Notes: a model not told the origin generated them from the letters alone. Shown: positions 10,120-18,128, counted from the first letter of the stretch. The stretch: 64,000 nt of DNA from Rhodoferax sp. (GCA_024236015.1 JACKLK010000001.1:620001-684000), one strand, 5' to 3'. Made by a program: numbers and translations.

Positions 10120-10147
10120 AAAAAAAACGGGAGGTGAGGCCTCCCGT
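10120..10147 (-). terminator. Rho-independent terminator between livK and livH
   Basis: A 7-bp perfect GC-rich stem (CGGGAGG / CCTCCCG, arms 10128-10134 and 10140-10146) with a 5-base loop is followed on the minus strand by eight T residues (plus A-tract 10120-10127). It lies 20 bases after the livK stop and runs up to the livH start, so it should cut expression of the membrane and ATPase subunits below that of the binding protein. Confidence 0.88.
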
Positions 10148-10166
10148 GTTCGAGCCCGGCGGGCGG

Positions 10167-11354
10167 TCAGCCCATTTTGCAGCCAGCGCCGGAGTCGGCC
10201 AGTTGCTTGGCCGCGACACCGATGACCTTGTTCTCGCCGTCGACGACCTGGCGCAGGTAGATGTCCTGGATCGGGTTGTGCGATGGGCTCATCTTCCACT
10301 TGCCGCGCGGGCTGTCGATGGTCGCGCTGCCCATGGCGGCATACAAGGCCTTCTTGTTCGACAGGTCACCCTTGACCGCGTTGGCGCCGATGATCAGCAG
10401 CTGGCCAGCGTCGTAGCCCTGGACGGCATACACATCGGGTTGCAGCTTGAAGTTCTTGGCATAGGCCAGTCGGAATGCCTTGTTGCGGGCGTTGTCGAGG
10501 CCGTCGGCGTAATGCATGGTGGTGACCACGCCGTCGGCGGCCGCACCGGCCGCGTCGAGCACGCCTTCGGTCAGGAAGCCCGAGCCATACAGCGGAATCT
10601 TGCCCTTGAGGCCGGCTGCCGCGTAGTCCTTGAGAAACTTGACCGCGCCGCCACCGGCGAAGAAACAGGCGACGGCGTCGGGATTGAGCGAGGCGATCTC
10701 GGTCAGATGGGCCTGGAACTCCACGTTCGGGAACGGTACCGCGATCTCCTTGACGATGGTGCCGCCCGCCTTGAGGAAGCCGTCACGGAAACCCTGGAAG
10801 GCTTCGTCGCCGGCGGCGTATTTCCAGGTGATCCATACCGCTTTCTTGTGGCCCTTGGCGACCATCGGCGCGCCCAGTGCCAGCGTCGGCTGGGAGTTGG
10901 TGAACGAGGAGCGGAACACGTTGGGGGCGCACAAGGCGCCGGTGGCCGCCAGCACACCGGCGTTCGGAATGATGTTGAGCACGCCGCTGTCGCGCGCGAC
11001 CTTCTGGATGCCCATCTGCACGCCGGAGTGGACGGTGCCGATCAATACGTCGACCTTGTCGCGCTGCACCAGCTTGTTGGCGTTCTCGACACCCTTGGGC
11101 GGATCGGACTCGTCGTCGACCTTGAAGAATTCGATCTCGCGGCCGCCCAGCTTGCCGCCTTGTTCGTCGATGGCCATGCGAAAGCCGTTCTCGATCGCGA
11201 CCCCCAGCTGGGCGAAGGTGCCGGTGTAGGGCAGCATCAGTCCGACACGGATCTTGTTGCCCTGAGCGGTGGCGAAGCGGGGCAACAGCAGTCCGGTGGA
11301 TGCGGCGCCGATCAGGGCGGCGCTGCGGGACAGGACCAGGCGGCGGGAAGTCAT
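10167..11354 (-). CDS. livK: Branched-chain amino acid ABC transporter substrate-binding protein LivK
   Basis: 395 residues with a Tat-like or Sec signal peptide (MTSRRLVLSRSAALIGAAST...ATA). The mature part begins NKIRVGLMLPYTGTFAQLG, the normal start of type I periplasmic binding proteins. ATG 11354 is preferred over the TTG two codons upstream because AAGGAG lies seven bases before it. It binds the ligand in the periplasm for LivHMGF. Substrates could be branched-chain amino acids, amides or aromatic acids; specificity is not readable here. Confidence 0.92.
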   Translation of the reverse strand: MTSRRLVLSRSAALIGAASTGLLLPRFATAQGNKIRVGLMLPYTGTFAQLGVAIENGFRMAIDEQGGKLGGREIEFFKVDDESDPPKGVENANKLVQRDKVDVLIGTVHSGVQMGIQKVARDSGVLNIIPNAGVLAATGALCAPNVFRSSFTNSQPTLALGAPMVAKGHKKAVWITWKYAAGDEAFQGFRDGFLKAGGTIVKEIAVPFPNVEFQAHLTEIASLNPDAVACFFAGGGAVKFLKDYAAAGLKGKIPLYGSGFLTEGVLDAAGAAADGVVTTMHYADGLDNARNKAFRLAYAKNFKLQPDVYAVQGYDAGQLLIIGANAVKGDLSNKKALYAAMGSATIDSPRGKWKMSPSHNPIQDIYLRQVVDGENKVIGVAAKQLADSGAGCKMG

Positions 11355-11440
11355 GTTCAATCTCCTTGTGTGGCGGCGTCGGCTACGCGGTCGACACCCG
11401 ATGGCGATGCGATGATGGTACCCAGGGCGGGACGACCCGC

Positions 11441-11490
11441 AATAGAGGATAACCCGAGCTTTAGAACAAAATTGTTTAGCTTTAAAGCAA
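11441..11490 (-). promoter_or_regulatory. Candidate sigma-70 promoter and operator of the liv operon
   Basis: On the minus strand TTGTTC and TCTATT are separated by 17 bases (plus 11464-11469 and 11441-11446). An unusually AT-rich block just upstream (about 11458-11490) contains AACAA tt TTGTT and GCTTTAAAGC inverted repeats, unlike the surrounding GC-rich DNA. This suits a regulator site overlapping the -35 region. Visual assignment only. Confidence 0.5.
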
Positions 11491-11511
11491 TTGGGCGGAC
11501 GCAGCGGCCGC

Positions 11512-11904
11512 TCAGGCGGGTGGTTGGGTGCGCGCGCGGCGCTTGCGCCGGGTGTCCAGATGCCAGGCCAGGAACGGCAGGATCAGCATCGAGCCCGGAA
11601 CGGCCCACACCAGCAGGTAGGGACTGACCGACGAGATCGAACGCAGCATCTGGCGCAGGCGCTGGCGTTCCTCGGCGGTCCAGCTGCCGCCGTTGCGTTG
11701 TTTCATCAGCAGCGGCAAGGCGCCCTTGATCTGGCCCAGCTCGCTGCGCAGGCGGTTCTTCTCGCGGCTGTTGCCCGCCACCATGGACGACACCCAGACC
11801 GGCGCGCGCGGCATCCGGACCTGGAAAGTCTGGGTGCTGTCCGGGTCGAACCGCGGCGGTTCGGCGGCCGGTGCGGTCGGCGTCGGGTCGGCAGCGTCGT
11901 TCAT
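11512..11904 (-). CDS. Small membrane protein, possibly LETM1-like
   Basis: 130 residues, starting at the ATG at 11904. A proline-rich N-terminus is followed by a helical segment (SREKNRLRSELGQIKGALPLL) and one hydrophobic helix with flanks reading SSVSPYLLVWAVPGSMLILP, then a very basic tail. The PYLL..PGS...LP pattern resembles the membrane/ribosome-binding region of LETM1-like proteins, but the match is weak. Function unknown. It lies between livK and the YedK-type gene on the same strand. Confidence 0.6.
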   Translation of the reverse strand: MNDAADPTPTAPAAEPPRFDPDSTQTFQVRMPRAPVWVSSMVAGNSREKNRLRSELGQIKGALPLLMKQRNGGSWTAEERQRLRQMLRSISSVSPYLLVWAVPGSMLILPFLAWHLDTRRKRRARTQPPA

Positions 11905-11957
11905 GCGGCCATTATCCCGCAGCCCTGCGGCCGGCCGGCGTTCGGCCGCCCCCCGCA

Positions 11958-12605
11958 TCAAGGGGTGGTGGCGACGAGCTGGTCCGCCGGATATGGCTGG
12001 AGCAGGGCCATCGCCTGGTGGGCCGGGGCGTCGAGCCAGTCGTCATGGGCGGCCCGGGGCAGGATCACCACCATGCGCTTTTCTTCGTTGGGCCGGTGCA
12101 TGTTGCGCATCAGCGGATGGTCGTCGGCATTGATGGTCAGCATCGTGAAGCTCAGCACCGTCTGCCCTTCGGGCGAACGCCACCAGGACCACAGCCCGGC
12201 AAGTCCCATCGGCTCGCCGTCCGCGCGGGCGATACGCGTGGCCACCGCCTTGCCCGAGCGCCAGTCGGGCTCGAAGATCGCCTCGGCCGGGATGATGCAA
12301 TGCTGGTTGCGCCGCCAGGCGTCGCGAAAGCTCGGCTTCTCGTGCACCGTCTCGCTGCGCGCATTGAAGGTGTTGCGCGCCAGCTTCGCATCCTTGGCCC
12401 AATGCGGCAGCAGGCCGAACAGGCCGGCCACGGCTTCGACGGGCGGCACCGCCTCGTCGCCGGCATCGGCCTCGCGCGGTCGGCGCACCATCACGCCGGT
12501 GTAACCCGGCCACATGTCGAACTTGCCGTCGGCGTCGGGCGGATAGACGCCGAACAACCGGAAGAAGCGCTCGCGTTCCTTGATGGCCTGGTAGTGGCTG
12601 CACAT
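11958..12605 (-). CDS. SOS response-associated peptidase (YedK/HMCES family)
   Basis: 215 residues, close to the family norm. After removal of Met1, Cys2 is the residue that cross-links abasic sites in single-stranded DNA. NARSET (Asn81), PAEAIFEP (Glu108) and the DDHPLMRNMHRP block (His163) give the other catalytic positions. The family forms a thiazolidine DNA-protein cross-link that shields abasic sites. The ATG at 12605 is fixed by the need for Cys at position 2. Confidence 0.95.
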   Translation of the reverse strand: MCSHYQAIKERERFFRLFGVYPPDADGKFDMWPGYTGVMVRRPREADAGDEAVPPVEAVAGLFGLLPHWAKDAKLARNTFNARSETVHEKPSFRDAWRRNQHCIIPAEAIFEPDWRSGKAVATRIARADGEPMGLAGLWSWWRSPEGQTVLSFTMLTINADDHPLMRNMHRPNEEKRMVVILPRAAHDDWLDAPAHQAMALLQPYPADQLVATTP

Positions 12606-12670
12606 GACCGGAAAGTATAGGGACCGTCCGGCACCTGGCCGCCGGCGATGGAAACGGTCGGCGACCGCTC

Positions 12671-13609
12671 TTACCGGGGCGCAGCCTGCGCCCGCTCCCA
12701 CACCAGCTGCGCCGCGGCCAGGTCTTCCAGTGCCGTGCCGACCGACTTGAACAGCGTGATGTCGTCCGGTGACTGGCGCACGCGGGTTTCGTTGCGCGCC
12801 AGTTCGGCCAGTTCCGCGAGGATGTGGCCACGCGCGATGCGGCCCTCGCGCAGTGGCTGCACCAGGTCGCCGGCTTCCGACAAGGCGCCGGCATAGGTGT
12901 CGACGCAGATGCGGGACATGGCCACGGCGTCGTCGTCGACCTCGCGCATGTCGGGCTTGAAGCCGCCCACCAGGTCCAGGTGGGTTCCGGGCTGCAGCCA
13001 GGCGCCCCGCACCAGCGGCTCGGTCGACGTGGTGGCGCAACTGACGATGTCGGCGCAACGCACGGCGGCCTGCAGGTCGTCGCAAGGCGTGGCTGCGATG
13101 GACTCGCGCGCCAGTGTCCCGGCCAGCGCATGGGCGGCCTGTGTGTTGCGGCCCCAGACCAGCACCCGTTCCAACGTCGGTTGCGTCGCATGGTGGGCGC
13201 GGGCCATCCAGGCGGCGAGCTGGCCGGTGCCGACGATCAGCAGGCAACGGGCGCCGGGCCGGGCCAGGTCACGCGCCGCCAGCGCCGACGCTGCCGCGGT
13301 GCGGCGCAGGGTCAGGGCTTCGCCGTCGAGCATGGCCAGTGGCCGGCCGCTGGCGCGATCGAGCAGCAGATAGGTCGCCTGCACGGTGGCAAGGCCCCGC
13401 TGAACATTGCCCGGCATCACGGTCACGAGCTTGATCCCCACGACCGCGTCGCTCCAGGCGGGCATCAGCAGCAGGGCGTCCGGGCCACCGAGGGCGTGCG
13501 CATGGCGCACGGGGGCATGGGCTCCGGCGGCAAAAGCCCGCGCCAATTGCTCGACCAGCACTGGCCAGGGCAGGGCGGCGTGGATCTCGTCGGCGCTGAA
13601 GACACGCAT
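12671..13609 (-). CDS. Ornithine cyclodeaminase/mu-crystallin family NAD(P)-dependent enzyme
   Basis: 312 residues. The N-terminal substrate lobe carries the GIKLVTVMPGN and ALTLRRTAAASALAARDLARP motifs. A Rossmann lobe follows with LLIVGTGQLAAWMARAH (GxGxxA), and THLDLVGGFKPDMREVDD completes the site. Relatives include ornithine cyclodeaminase, alanine dehydrogenase (Archaeoglobus type), ketimine reductase and delta-1-pyrroline-2-carboxylate reductase. The reaction cannot be chosen from sequence; a role in proline, hydroxyproline or ketimine metabolism is most likely. Confidence 0.88.
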   Translation of the reverse strand: MRVFSADEIHAALPWPVLVEQLARAFAAGAHAPVRHAHALGGPDALLLMPAWSDAVVGIKLVTVMPGNVQRGLATVQATYLLLDRASGRPLAMLDGEALTLRRTAAASALAARDLARPGARCLLIVGTGQLAAWMARAHHATQPTLERVLVWGRNTQAAHALAGTLARESIAATPCDDLQAAVRCADIVSCATTSTEPLVRGAWLQPGTHLDLVGGFKPDMREVDDDAVAMSRICVDTYAGALSEAGDLVQPLREGRIARGHILAELAELARNETRVRQSPDDITLFKSVGTALEDLAAAQLVWERAQAAPR

Positions 13610-13672
13610 GGCGTCGGATCCGGTATCAGGGCGCCGGGCCCTGTGCGCACCGGTGGCGGCAGGCGGAGTTGT

Positions 13673-14035
13673 TCATCGGCGCGCCCGTATCGTCCGGGCC
13701 GACAGCCACAGGCTCCAGCCGAGCAGCAGGCCCATGGCATCGGCCAGCAGGTCGTTCCATTCGGCGAACCGGTAGCCGGTGAACGATTGCAGCACTTCGA
13801 TCAGGCCGCCATAGGCCAGCAGCGCCGCCAATGCGGCCAGGGTGCGTTGCGGCCAGCACTGGCAGGCCAGAATCGCGAGCAGTCCGAAGGCGAACAGGTG
13901 GTCGGTCTTGTCCCAGCCGGTCGACGGTGTGTGCGCGCCGACCGGCAGCAGCGACATCGTGGTCACCACGACGAGTGCGCCGGCCAGAGCCAGGTGCCAG
14001 AAACGGGACGGGTGGGGCGAGGAGGCCTTGGTCAT
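13673..14035 (-). CDS. VanZ-like small membrane protein
   Basis: 120 residues with four hydrophobic segments. The order SLLPVG, then GWDKTDHLFAFGLLA, then YGGLIEVLQSFTGYRFAEWNDLLADAMG matches the VanZ-like family (conserved DK..H.. and E..Q.....R..D..D..AN/M-G). The role of these proteins outside glycopeptide resistance is unknown. The ATG at 14035 is chosen; a GTG two codons upstream is possible. Confidence 0.85.
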   Translation of the reverse strand: MTKASSPHPSRFWHLALAGALVVVTTMSLLPVGAHTPSTGWDKTDHLFAFGLLAILACQCWPQRTLAALAALLAYGGLIEVLQSFTGYRFAEWNDLLADAMGLLLGWSLWLSARTIRARR

Positions 14036-14189
14036 GTGCACCGGATGTTACGCCGACCGCTGCACGGTCCCGCGTCCGAGCCGCCCCGGCGGTCAAATTA
14101 CCGCATTGCGCGGCGGATGCAGGGTTTGCGCGCCGGCTGCGGCCCGAACCGGTTTAGCATAGGGGCTGCAGACTCTTGCCGGGACCGCC

Positions 14190-14489
14190 ATGAACACCAC
14201 ACCGTCGATTGCACTATCGGGCATGCAGGCCGCGCAGACGCGCCTGCGTGCCTCGGCGCACAACGTCGCGAACCTGTCGACCGAGGGATTCCGGCGCCAG
14301 GAGGTGCAGCAGACAGCCCACAGCCAGGGTGGGGTTCGCACCGAGGTCGTGCGTTCAACGGTGCCCGGCCCGGACCTCGTGCGCGACACGGTGGAGCGGT
14401 TGCAGGCCAGGAACGCCTTCATGGCCAATCTTGCAGTCTTCAAGGCCAGCGACCAACTGGCCGGCGCCTTGCTCGATACCCGCGCCTGA
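14190..14489 (+). CDS. Orphan flagellar rod-like protein
   Basis: 99 residues. The N-terminus, IALSGMQAAQTRLRASAHNVANLSTEGFRRQE, carries the Flg_bb_rod signature (usually ANNIANVNTTGY/F). The C-terminal third (ARNAFMANLAVFKASDQLAGALLDTRA) resembles the C-terminal helix of rod proteins FlgB/FlgC/FlgF. It is thus a compact two-helix rod protein with almost no middle domain, shorter than FlgC (about 135). No other flagellar gene is visible in the 64 kb. It may be a late-acquired axial protein, an adaptor or a relic. Confidence 0.8.
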   Translation: MNTTPSIALSGMQAAQTRLRASAHNVANLSTEGFRRQEVQQTAHSQGGVRTEVVRSTVPGPDLVRDTVERLQARNAFMANLAVFKASDQLAGALLDTRA

Positions 14490-14498
14490 TCGCCGCCC

Positions 14499-14514
14499 GG
14501 CCCACGGGCCGGCC
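14499..14514. terminator. Short GC hairpin between convergent genes
   Basis: A 7-bp perfect stem (CCGGCCC ac GGGCCGG) lies in the 37-base gap where the rod-like gene and the gene on the opposite strand converge. There is no T-tract on either side, so it is at best a weak bidirectional terminator or a Rho pause site. Confidence 0.3.
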
Positions 14515-14526
14515 ATGCACCGGGCT

Positions 14527-15192
14527 TCAGTTGGACGCAGGCGCGGCCTGCGCCGCATAGGCGCCGGCCTTGTCGCGGTACTCCGTGTTGTCCGGATCGA
14601 GTTCGGCCAGCCGGGCGTAGATCTTCGCCAGCTTGTCCGGCGCGGTCTCGGACAGGCCTTGTTCCACCAGCGCGCGGATCTGCAGTTCGGTGTCGATCAG
14701 CGCCAGCATCCGGGTGATGCGTTCGTCCTGCAGCGATGCGAATCGCGCAAGCTCGTCGCGCGCCTGGGTCAGGGTGTCGCGCTCGATGTTGCGTATCGTG
14801 CGCTCGGCCAGCATCGCGCGCACCGCATCGATTTCGGTCGCGATCCGGGTCTGCAACACCTTGGCGATCCGGTCGCGCTCGCGCAGCTCGGCCTGCAGGC
14901 GGCGCTCGTTCTCCTGGTCCTGCAGATGGCGCTGCGCGTAGGCGACCACGGCCAGCGCGACACCGGCGACCAGCACCAACGCCAGTGTTTCGCGCAGCCG
15001 GGCCGCGGTGGAGACCCGATGGCGCCGCCACTGTACGGACAGCCGCCACAAGGCGGCCAGCGCGATGCAGGCGATGATCGCGTAGGCCGCGAGAACCAGC
15101 GCCGGCGCCGCGCCCAGGTATTCCTGCAGATCGTCTGCCAATGTGTTTCCTTCGGATTCGGTCCGTCGTGCCCGAGTCTGCGCCGCCGGCAT
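14527..15192 (-). CDS. Membrane protein with coiled-coil tail, unknown function
   Basis: 221 residues from ATG 15192, which has GGAGG at a good distance. Two hydrophobic helices (about residues 25-48 and 67-86) are followed by a long charged helical region (about 90-180, rich in R, E and Q with heptad character) and a C-terminal DPDNTEYRDKAGAYAAQ helix like a single tetratricopeptide repeat. The architecture, two membrane spans plus a cytoplasmic coiled coil, suggests a scaffold or sensor. I do not recognise the family. Confidence 0.75.
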   Translation of the reverse strand: MPAAQTRARRTESEGNTLADDLQEYLGAAPALVLAAYAIIACIALAALWRLSVQWRRHRVSTAARLRETLALVLVAGVALAVVAYAQRHLQDQENERRLQAELRERDRIAKVLQTRIATEIDAVRAMLAERTIRNIERDTLTQARDELARFASLQDERITRMLALIDTELQIRALVEQGLSETAPDKLAKIYARLAELDPDNTEYRDKAGAYAAQAAPASN

Positions 15193-15270
15193 CGTGGTCA
15201 CCTCCCTGGTGATGTTCGATAGCATAATCGTTCGTCGGGCCTTGCGGCCGCAATGCGAAAGGGGCTCACG

Positions 15271-15753
15271 ATGGCATTCGAAGATCACCAGCGCGGCGTG
15301 CGTGACGGTTATGCGGGCATGCCGACCGCGCCGCCGAAGAGCGCCGCCGAGGCCATCGGCCGCGCCGAAGGGCAGAATCAGCGCGCGGCCGACGACGAGC
15401 GGCTGCGCCAGGCGTCGTCGGACGATGGCTCGGCAGCGTTGCCGGCGCGGCTGGTCCTGGTCGGGCTCGGACTGCTGGTGGCCTGGCTGATGGGTGTGCG
15501 GGTCATGGTGATGCTGCTGCTCGCGGGCGGCTTGCTGGGACTGGCCCTGACTCCGCGGCTGCGCGGCTTGTTGCGACAGGCGACCCCGATCTACCTGGGC
15601 GCCATGCTCGGCGTGTGCATGAGCGCGGTCTCGCTGATGTTCAGTTCGGCACCCTTGATCGCCGACAACATCGTCATCTTTCCGGGCCTGGGCGCCATTG
15701 CCGGCGCCGTGGTCGTGATCGTGCGCGTGCTGGTGCGGCGGCTGCGGGGTTGA
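15271..15753 (+). CDS. Membrane protein of unknown function
   Basis: 160 residues. The ATG at 15271 is preferred over the one at 15253 because AGGGG precedes it by six bases. The first 55 residues are hydrophilic (DHQRGVRDGYAGMPTAPPKSAA), followed by four hydrophobic helices ending in a VVVIVRVLVRRLRG basic tail. It is divergent from the coiled-coil membrane protein, with starts 78 bases apart, so the two may share control. No family recognised. Confidence 0.7.
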   Translation: MAFEDHQRGVRDGYAGMPTAPPKSAAEAIGRAEGQNQRAADDERLRQASSDDGSAALPARLVLVGLGLLVAWLMGVRVMVMLLLAGGLLGLALTPRLRGLLRQATPIYLGAMLGVCMSAVSLMFSSAPLIADNIVIFPGLGAIAGAVVVIVRVLVRRLRG

Positions 15754-15777
15754 GCGGGGCGCCGGGCTCGCGGTTGA

Positions 15778-16851
15778 TCAGCGGCTCTCGATCGCCGCCA
15801 TGATGCAGGCGATGCAGTCGTTGCTGCGGGCCGGGTCGATCCAGCGCAACACGCACACCAGTTCGTGCTCGGCGTCGATCCAGGTCAACGACGAGCCGGC
15901 ACCGATCGCGAACCAGGAACTGCGCGGCGCGGCGGCGAACAGGTGTCCACCCTGGTTCAGCCAGACCAGGTACCCGTAATACGGCGCCACCGGGCAGGGC
16001 TGCTGCATGCGGGCGATCCAGTCCGACGACAGCACCTGCCGGCCATCGACGCGCCCGCCGTGCATCAGCATCAGGCCGATGCGCGACTGGTCCAGCGCCG
16101 AGATGGATACGCCGCCGCCCCAGTGGCTGCCGCCGGGCACGGACATCAGGCGCCGGCCATCGACCAGGGTCCAGCCTTGTTCGTAACCTTCCCAGCGAAA
16201 CTGGTCCTGGCAGTGCAGCGGCTGCAGGATGCGCTCGGCGAAGACCTCGGGCAAGGGGCGCTTCCACAGATGCAGCAGGGCCAGCGAGAGCTGGTTGATG
16301 CGCACGTCGTTGTATTCGTAGCGGCTGCCCGGTTCGCCCAGCGGGCGCGGATCGCCCTTGACGCCCGGCGCCGGACCACCCTGGTAGTCGAGCCAGCGGT
16401 TGCGATCGACCTGCTCGGGAATGCCCAGGCATGTGCCTTCCCATTCGCTGGTCTGCTGCAGCATGTGGTGCCAGGTGATGCGTGCGTGCCGCTCCCCTTC
16501 GAAGCCGATGCCCGGGCACCGGCGCACCACCGGCTCGTGCAGATCGGGCAACAGGCCGTCGTCGTGGGCGAGCCCGGCCAGCAGGGCGAGGTAGGTTTTG
16601 GCGACGCTGAAGGTCAGGTCGGCGCGATGCACGTCGCCCCATTGCGCGAGCAACGCGCCACGGTGGTGGATCACGCCGGCCACGCCGCCGCGCGGATGCA
16701 CGGGGCCATACAGGCGGTTGTAGGGTGCGGGGTCCTTGTCGTGGATGCCCCACGGTGGACGGGTGTCGCGCGACCAAGGGCTTTCCCAGCTGCTGATGGT
16801 GTCGATGACCGCTTGCAGGTTCGGGGTGCCGGAGTCGATGGGGAGGGCCAT
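15778..16851 (-). CDS. Serine hydrolase, beta-lactamase class C fold
   Basis: 357 residues. SVAK (Ser82-Lys85) fits the SxxK nucleophile motif and YEYND the YxN motif of class C/penicillin-binding-protein-like hydrolases. A WGGGVSISALDQSRIGLMLMHGG stretch is typical of EstB/6-aminohexanoate-dimer hydrolase relatives. There is no signal peptide, so a cytosolic esterase or amidase is more likely than a periplasmic beta-lactamase. The substrate is unknown. Confidence 0.88.
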   Translation of the reverse strand: MALPIDSGTPNLQAVIDTISSWESPWSRDTRPPWGIHDKDPAPYNRLYGPVHPRGGVAGVIHHRGALLAQWGDVHRADLTFSVAKTYLALLAGLAHDDGLLPDLHEPVVRRCPGIGFEGERHARITWHHMLQQTSEWEGTCLGIPEQVDRNRWLDYQGGPAPGVKGDPRPLGEPGSRYEYNDVRINQLSLALLHLWKRPLPEVFAERILQPLHCQDQFRWEGYEQGWTLVDGRRLMSVPGGSHWGGGVSISALDQSRIGLMLMHGGRVDGRQVLSSDWIARMQQPCPVAPYYGYLVWLNQGGHLFAAAPRSSWFAIGAGSSLTWIDAEHELVCVLRWIDPARSNDCIACIMAAIESR

Positions 16852-16891
16852 CGCGGCATTGTCGTCGCAAGTGTCCGACCCGGATGAAGAC

Positions 16892-16920
16892 GCCCCGCGC
16901 CACGGGTCGTGGCGCGGGGC
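16892..16920 (-). other. Strong 12-bp hairpin in the leader of the serine hydrolase gene
   Basis: The perfect inverted repeat GCCCCGCGCCAC / GTGGCGCGGGGC (16892-16903 and 16909-16920, 5-base loop) lies 41 bases upstream of the hydrolase start. There is no T-tract. Further upstream on the same strand an isolated AAGGAG (16979-16984) has no start codon at the right distance, and a frame ending in PWRNRTG stops at 16948-16950. It could be a leader terminator or a structured 5' element. Confidence 0.45.
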
Positions 16921-17107
16921 AAGGCGGCATGCCGGTGGAGTTGCGTCTCACCCGGTGCGGTTGCGCCAGGGTGGTGTTCTCCTTATGGATGTGTGACAGC
17001 GTTGTTCGATGGATACGGGGGCTGGGTCGTGGACCGACCTTCAATCGTGCCCTCCGCAGGCATGGGGCGAGTCTATCATTGCTGACAAGAAAAAATAGCA
17101 TTGTTGT

Positions 17108-17581
17108 ATGAATCTGTCGCAAAATGGCCCCGTGCACACAGGACACCACATCCGTGCGGCGATGGCCCGCAGCAAGGTCAGCTCCAAGGCCATGGCCGCG
17201 TATTGCGATGTGACGCCTGGCGCCGTTTCCGCGTGGTTCAGCACCGGCCGCATCTCCAAGGCCAATCTGCTCAAGGTGGCGCAGCGCCTGCAGATCGACG
17301 TCGCCGAACTGATCACCGGTGTTTCGACCGCGCGTTCGCCGGAGCCGGCCGCGGTATCCGTCATGTCGACCGCGGTGGAGGTCACGCCGGCGGCCATGCA
17401 ACTGGCGCAGATCTACGACTGGCTGAGCGATCCTATCGACCGGGAGATCGTGCGCAACCTGATGACCCAGGCCGTGCTCGAGCGGCTGAGCCGCGTCAAC
17501 GCGCCGGCGGACGCCGAGCGAGGGTCAACATGGCCTGAGACTCGCTCCAGCGGTAGGCCAACTCCAGCTGGCTCGAAATGA
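17108..17581 (+). CDS. XRE-family helix-turn-helix regulator
   Basis: 157 residues. Residues 11-70 form a Cro/CI-type HTH (IRAAMARSKVSSKAMAAYCD, then TPGAVSAWFSTGRISKANLLKVAQRLQID), and a helical C-terminal part (DWLSDPIDREIVRNLMTQ) may dimerise. The domain resembles phage repressors that lack the peptidase half. The last 28 codons overlap the convergent gene on the minus strand. It diverges from the serine hydrolase and could regulate it. Target unknown. Confidence 0.82.
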   Translation: MNLSQNGPVHTGHHIRAAMARSKVSSKAMAAYCDVTPGAVSAWFSTGRISKANLLKVAQRLQIDVAELITGVSTARSPEPAAVSVMSTAVEVTPAAMQLAQIYDWLSDPIDREIVRNLMTQAVLERLSRVNAPADAERGSTWPETRSSGRPTPAGSK

Positions 17582-17918
17582 ACACCGCCCGGCTGATGCC
17601 GATATGGGCCAGGTTGCGCGCATGCACCGCCCATAACTCGTACTGCTTTTCATGGGTGACCACCGCCTGCGGCGGCGGATCCACCAGGCGATAGATCTGT
17701 TCGCTGACCTGCGGCGGTTCGATCATCACGTCGAGCGCCGTGTCCAGGCGCACCACGACCGCCGGCGCGTCCTTGGTCGCCTCGAGCACCTCGGGGCGGA
17801 AATGGTTGAAGGCGTCCTGCAACAAGGGGCCCCAGACCGAGACCTCCATCACGCCATGGCGGCTGGACTTGAGCGTGGTGATATGCACCGTTGCGGACTG
17901 GTATCGAAGCACTTTCAT
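17496..17918 (-). CDS. Hypothetical protein
   Basis: 140 residues, no signal peptide or membrane helix. MKVLRYQSATVHITTLKSSRHGVMEV begins a mixed alpha/beta protein with the core WSESQAMLTLARRP at the end. The length and composition recall STAS-like or SpoIIAA-like folds, but no motif proves it. An A-rich AACAAGAAG precedes the ATG at 17918. Its 3' end overlaps the convergent XRE gene by 86 bases. Confidence 0.6.
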   Translation of the reverse strand: MKVLRYQSATVHITTLKSSRHGVMEVSVWGPLLQDAFNHFRPEVLEATKDAPAVVVRLDTALDVMIEPPQVSEQIYRLVDPPPQAVVTHEKQYELWAVHARNLAHIGISRAVFISSQLELAYRWSESQAMLTLARRPPAR

Positions 17919-18088
17919 CTTCTTGTTGGGCTGGAATACCGGGGACCAGTGCCGAGTCTACGGCAATGCCGGATCGGCGCATCAGCCGCGCCAGCGGCCG
18001 ATGCAGGCGCGATGCGACGCGCGGATGCCGGTCAATATCCCTTGACCCGTGTCAACCTCAGCGGAGGTGGCATTCATTGATTCCTGGG

Positions 18089-18118
18089 ATTTCAGAAAAT
18101 ACTGAAAATTCAGAAACT
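18089..18118 (+). promoter_or_regulatory. Palindromic operator upstream of the GbsR-type regulator and cydAB
   Basis: An AT-rich block carries TTTCAGAAAA, then ACTGAAAATTCAGAAACT, which makes the inverted repeat CTGAA aa TTCAG and a repeated TTTCAG half-site. It ends about ten bases before the regulator's ATG. The position suits autoregulation by a winged-helix (MarR/GbsR) dimer. Assignment is by symmetry alone. Confidence 0.55.
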
Positions 18119-18128
18119 AGCGATCGCC

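Noticed and set aside
9537..11627. Plus-strand frame of about 700 codons opposite livH-livK
   Set aside because: Gln/His/Asp-rich antisense translation of the liv genes, no motif, no ribosome site.
16884..17111. 75-codon plus-strand frame (MKTPRATGRG...)
   Set aside because: It is built largely on the 12-bp hairpin and the leader of the divergent gene; no ribosome site. Its origin is more likely a structured non-coding element.
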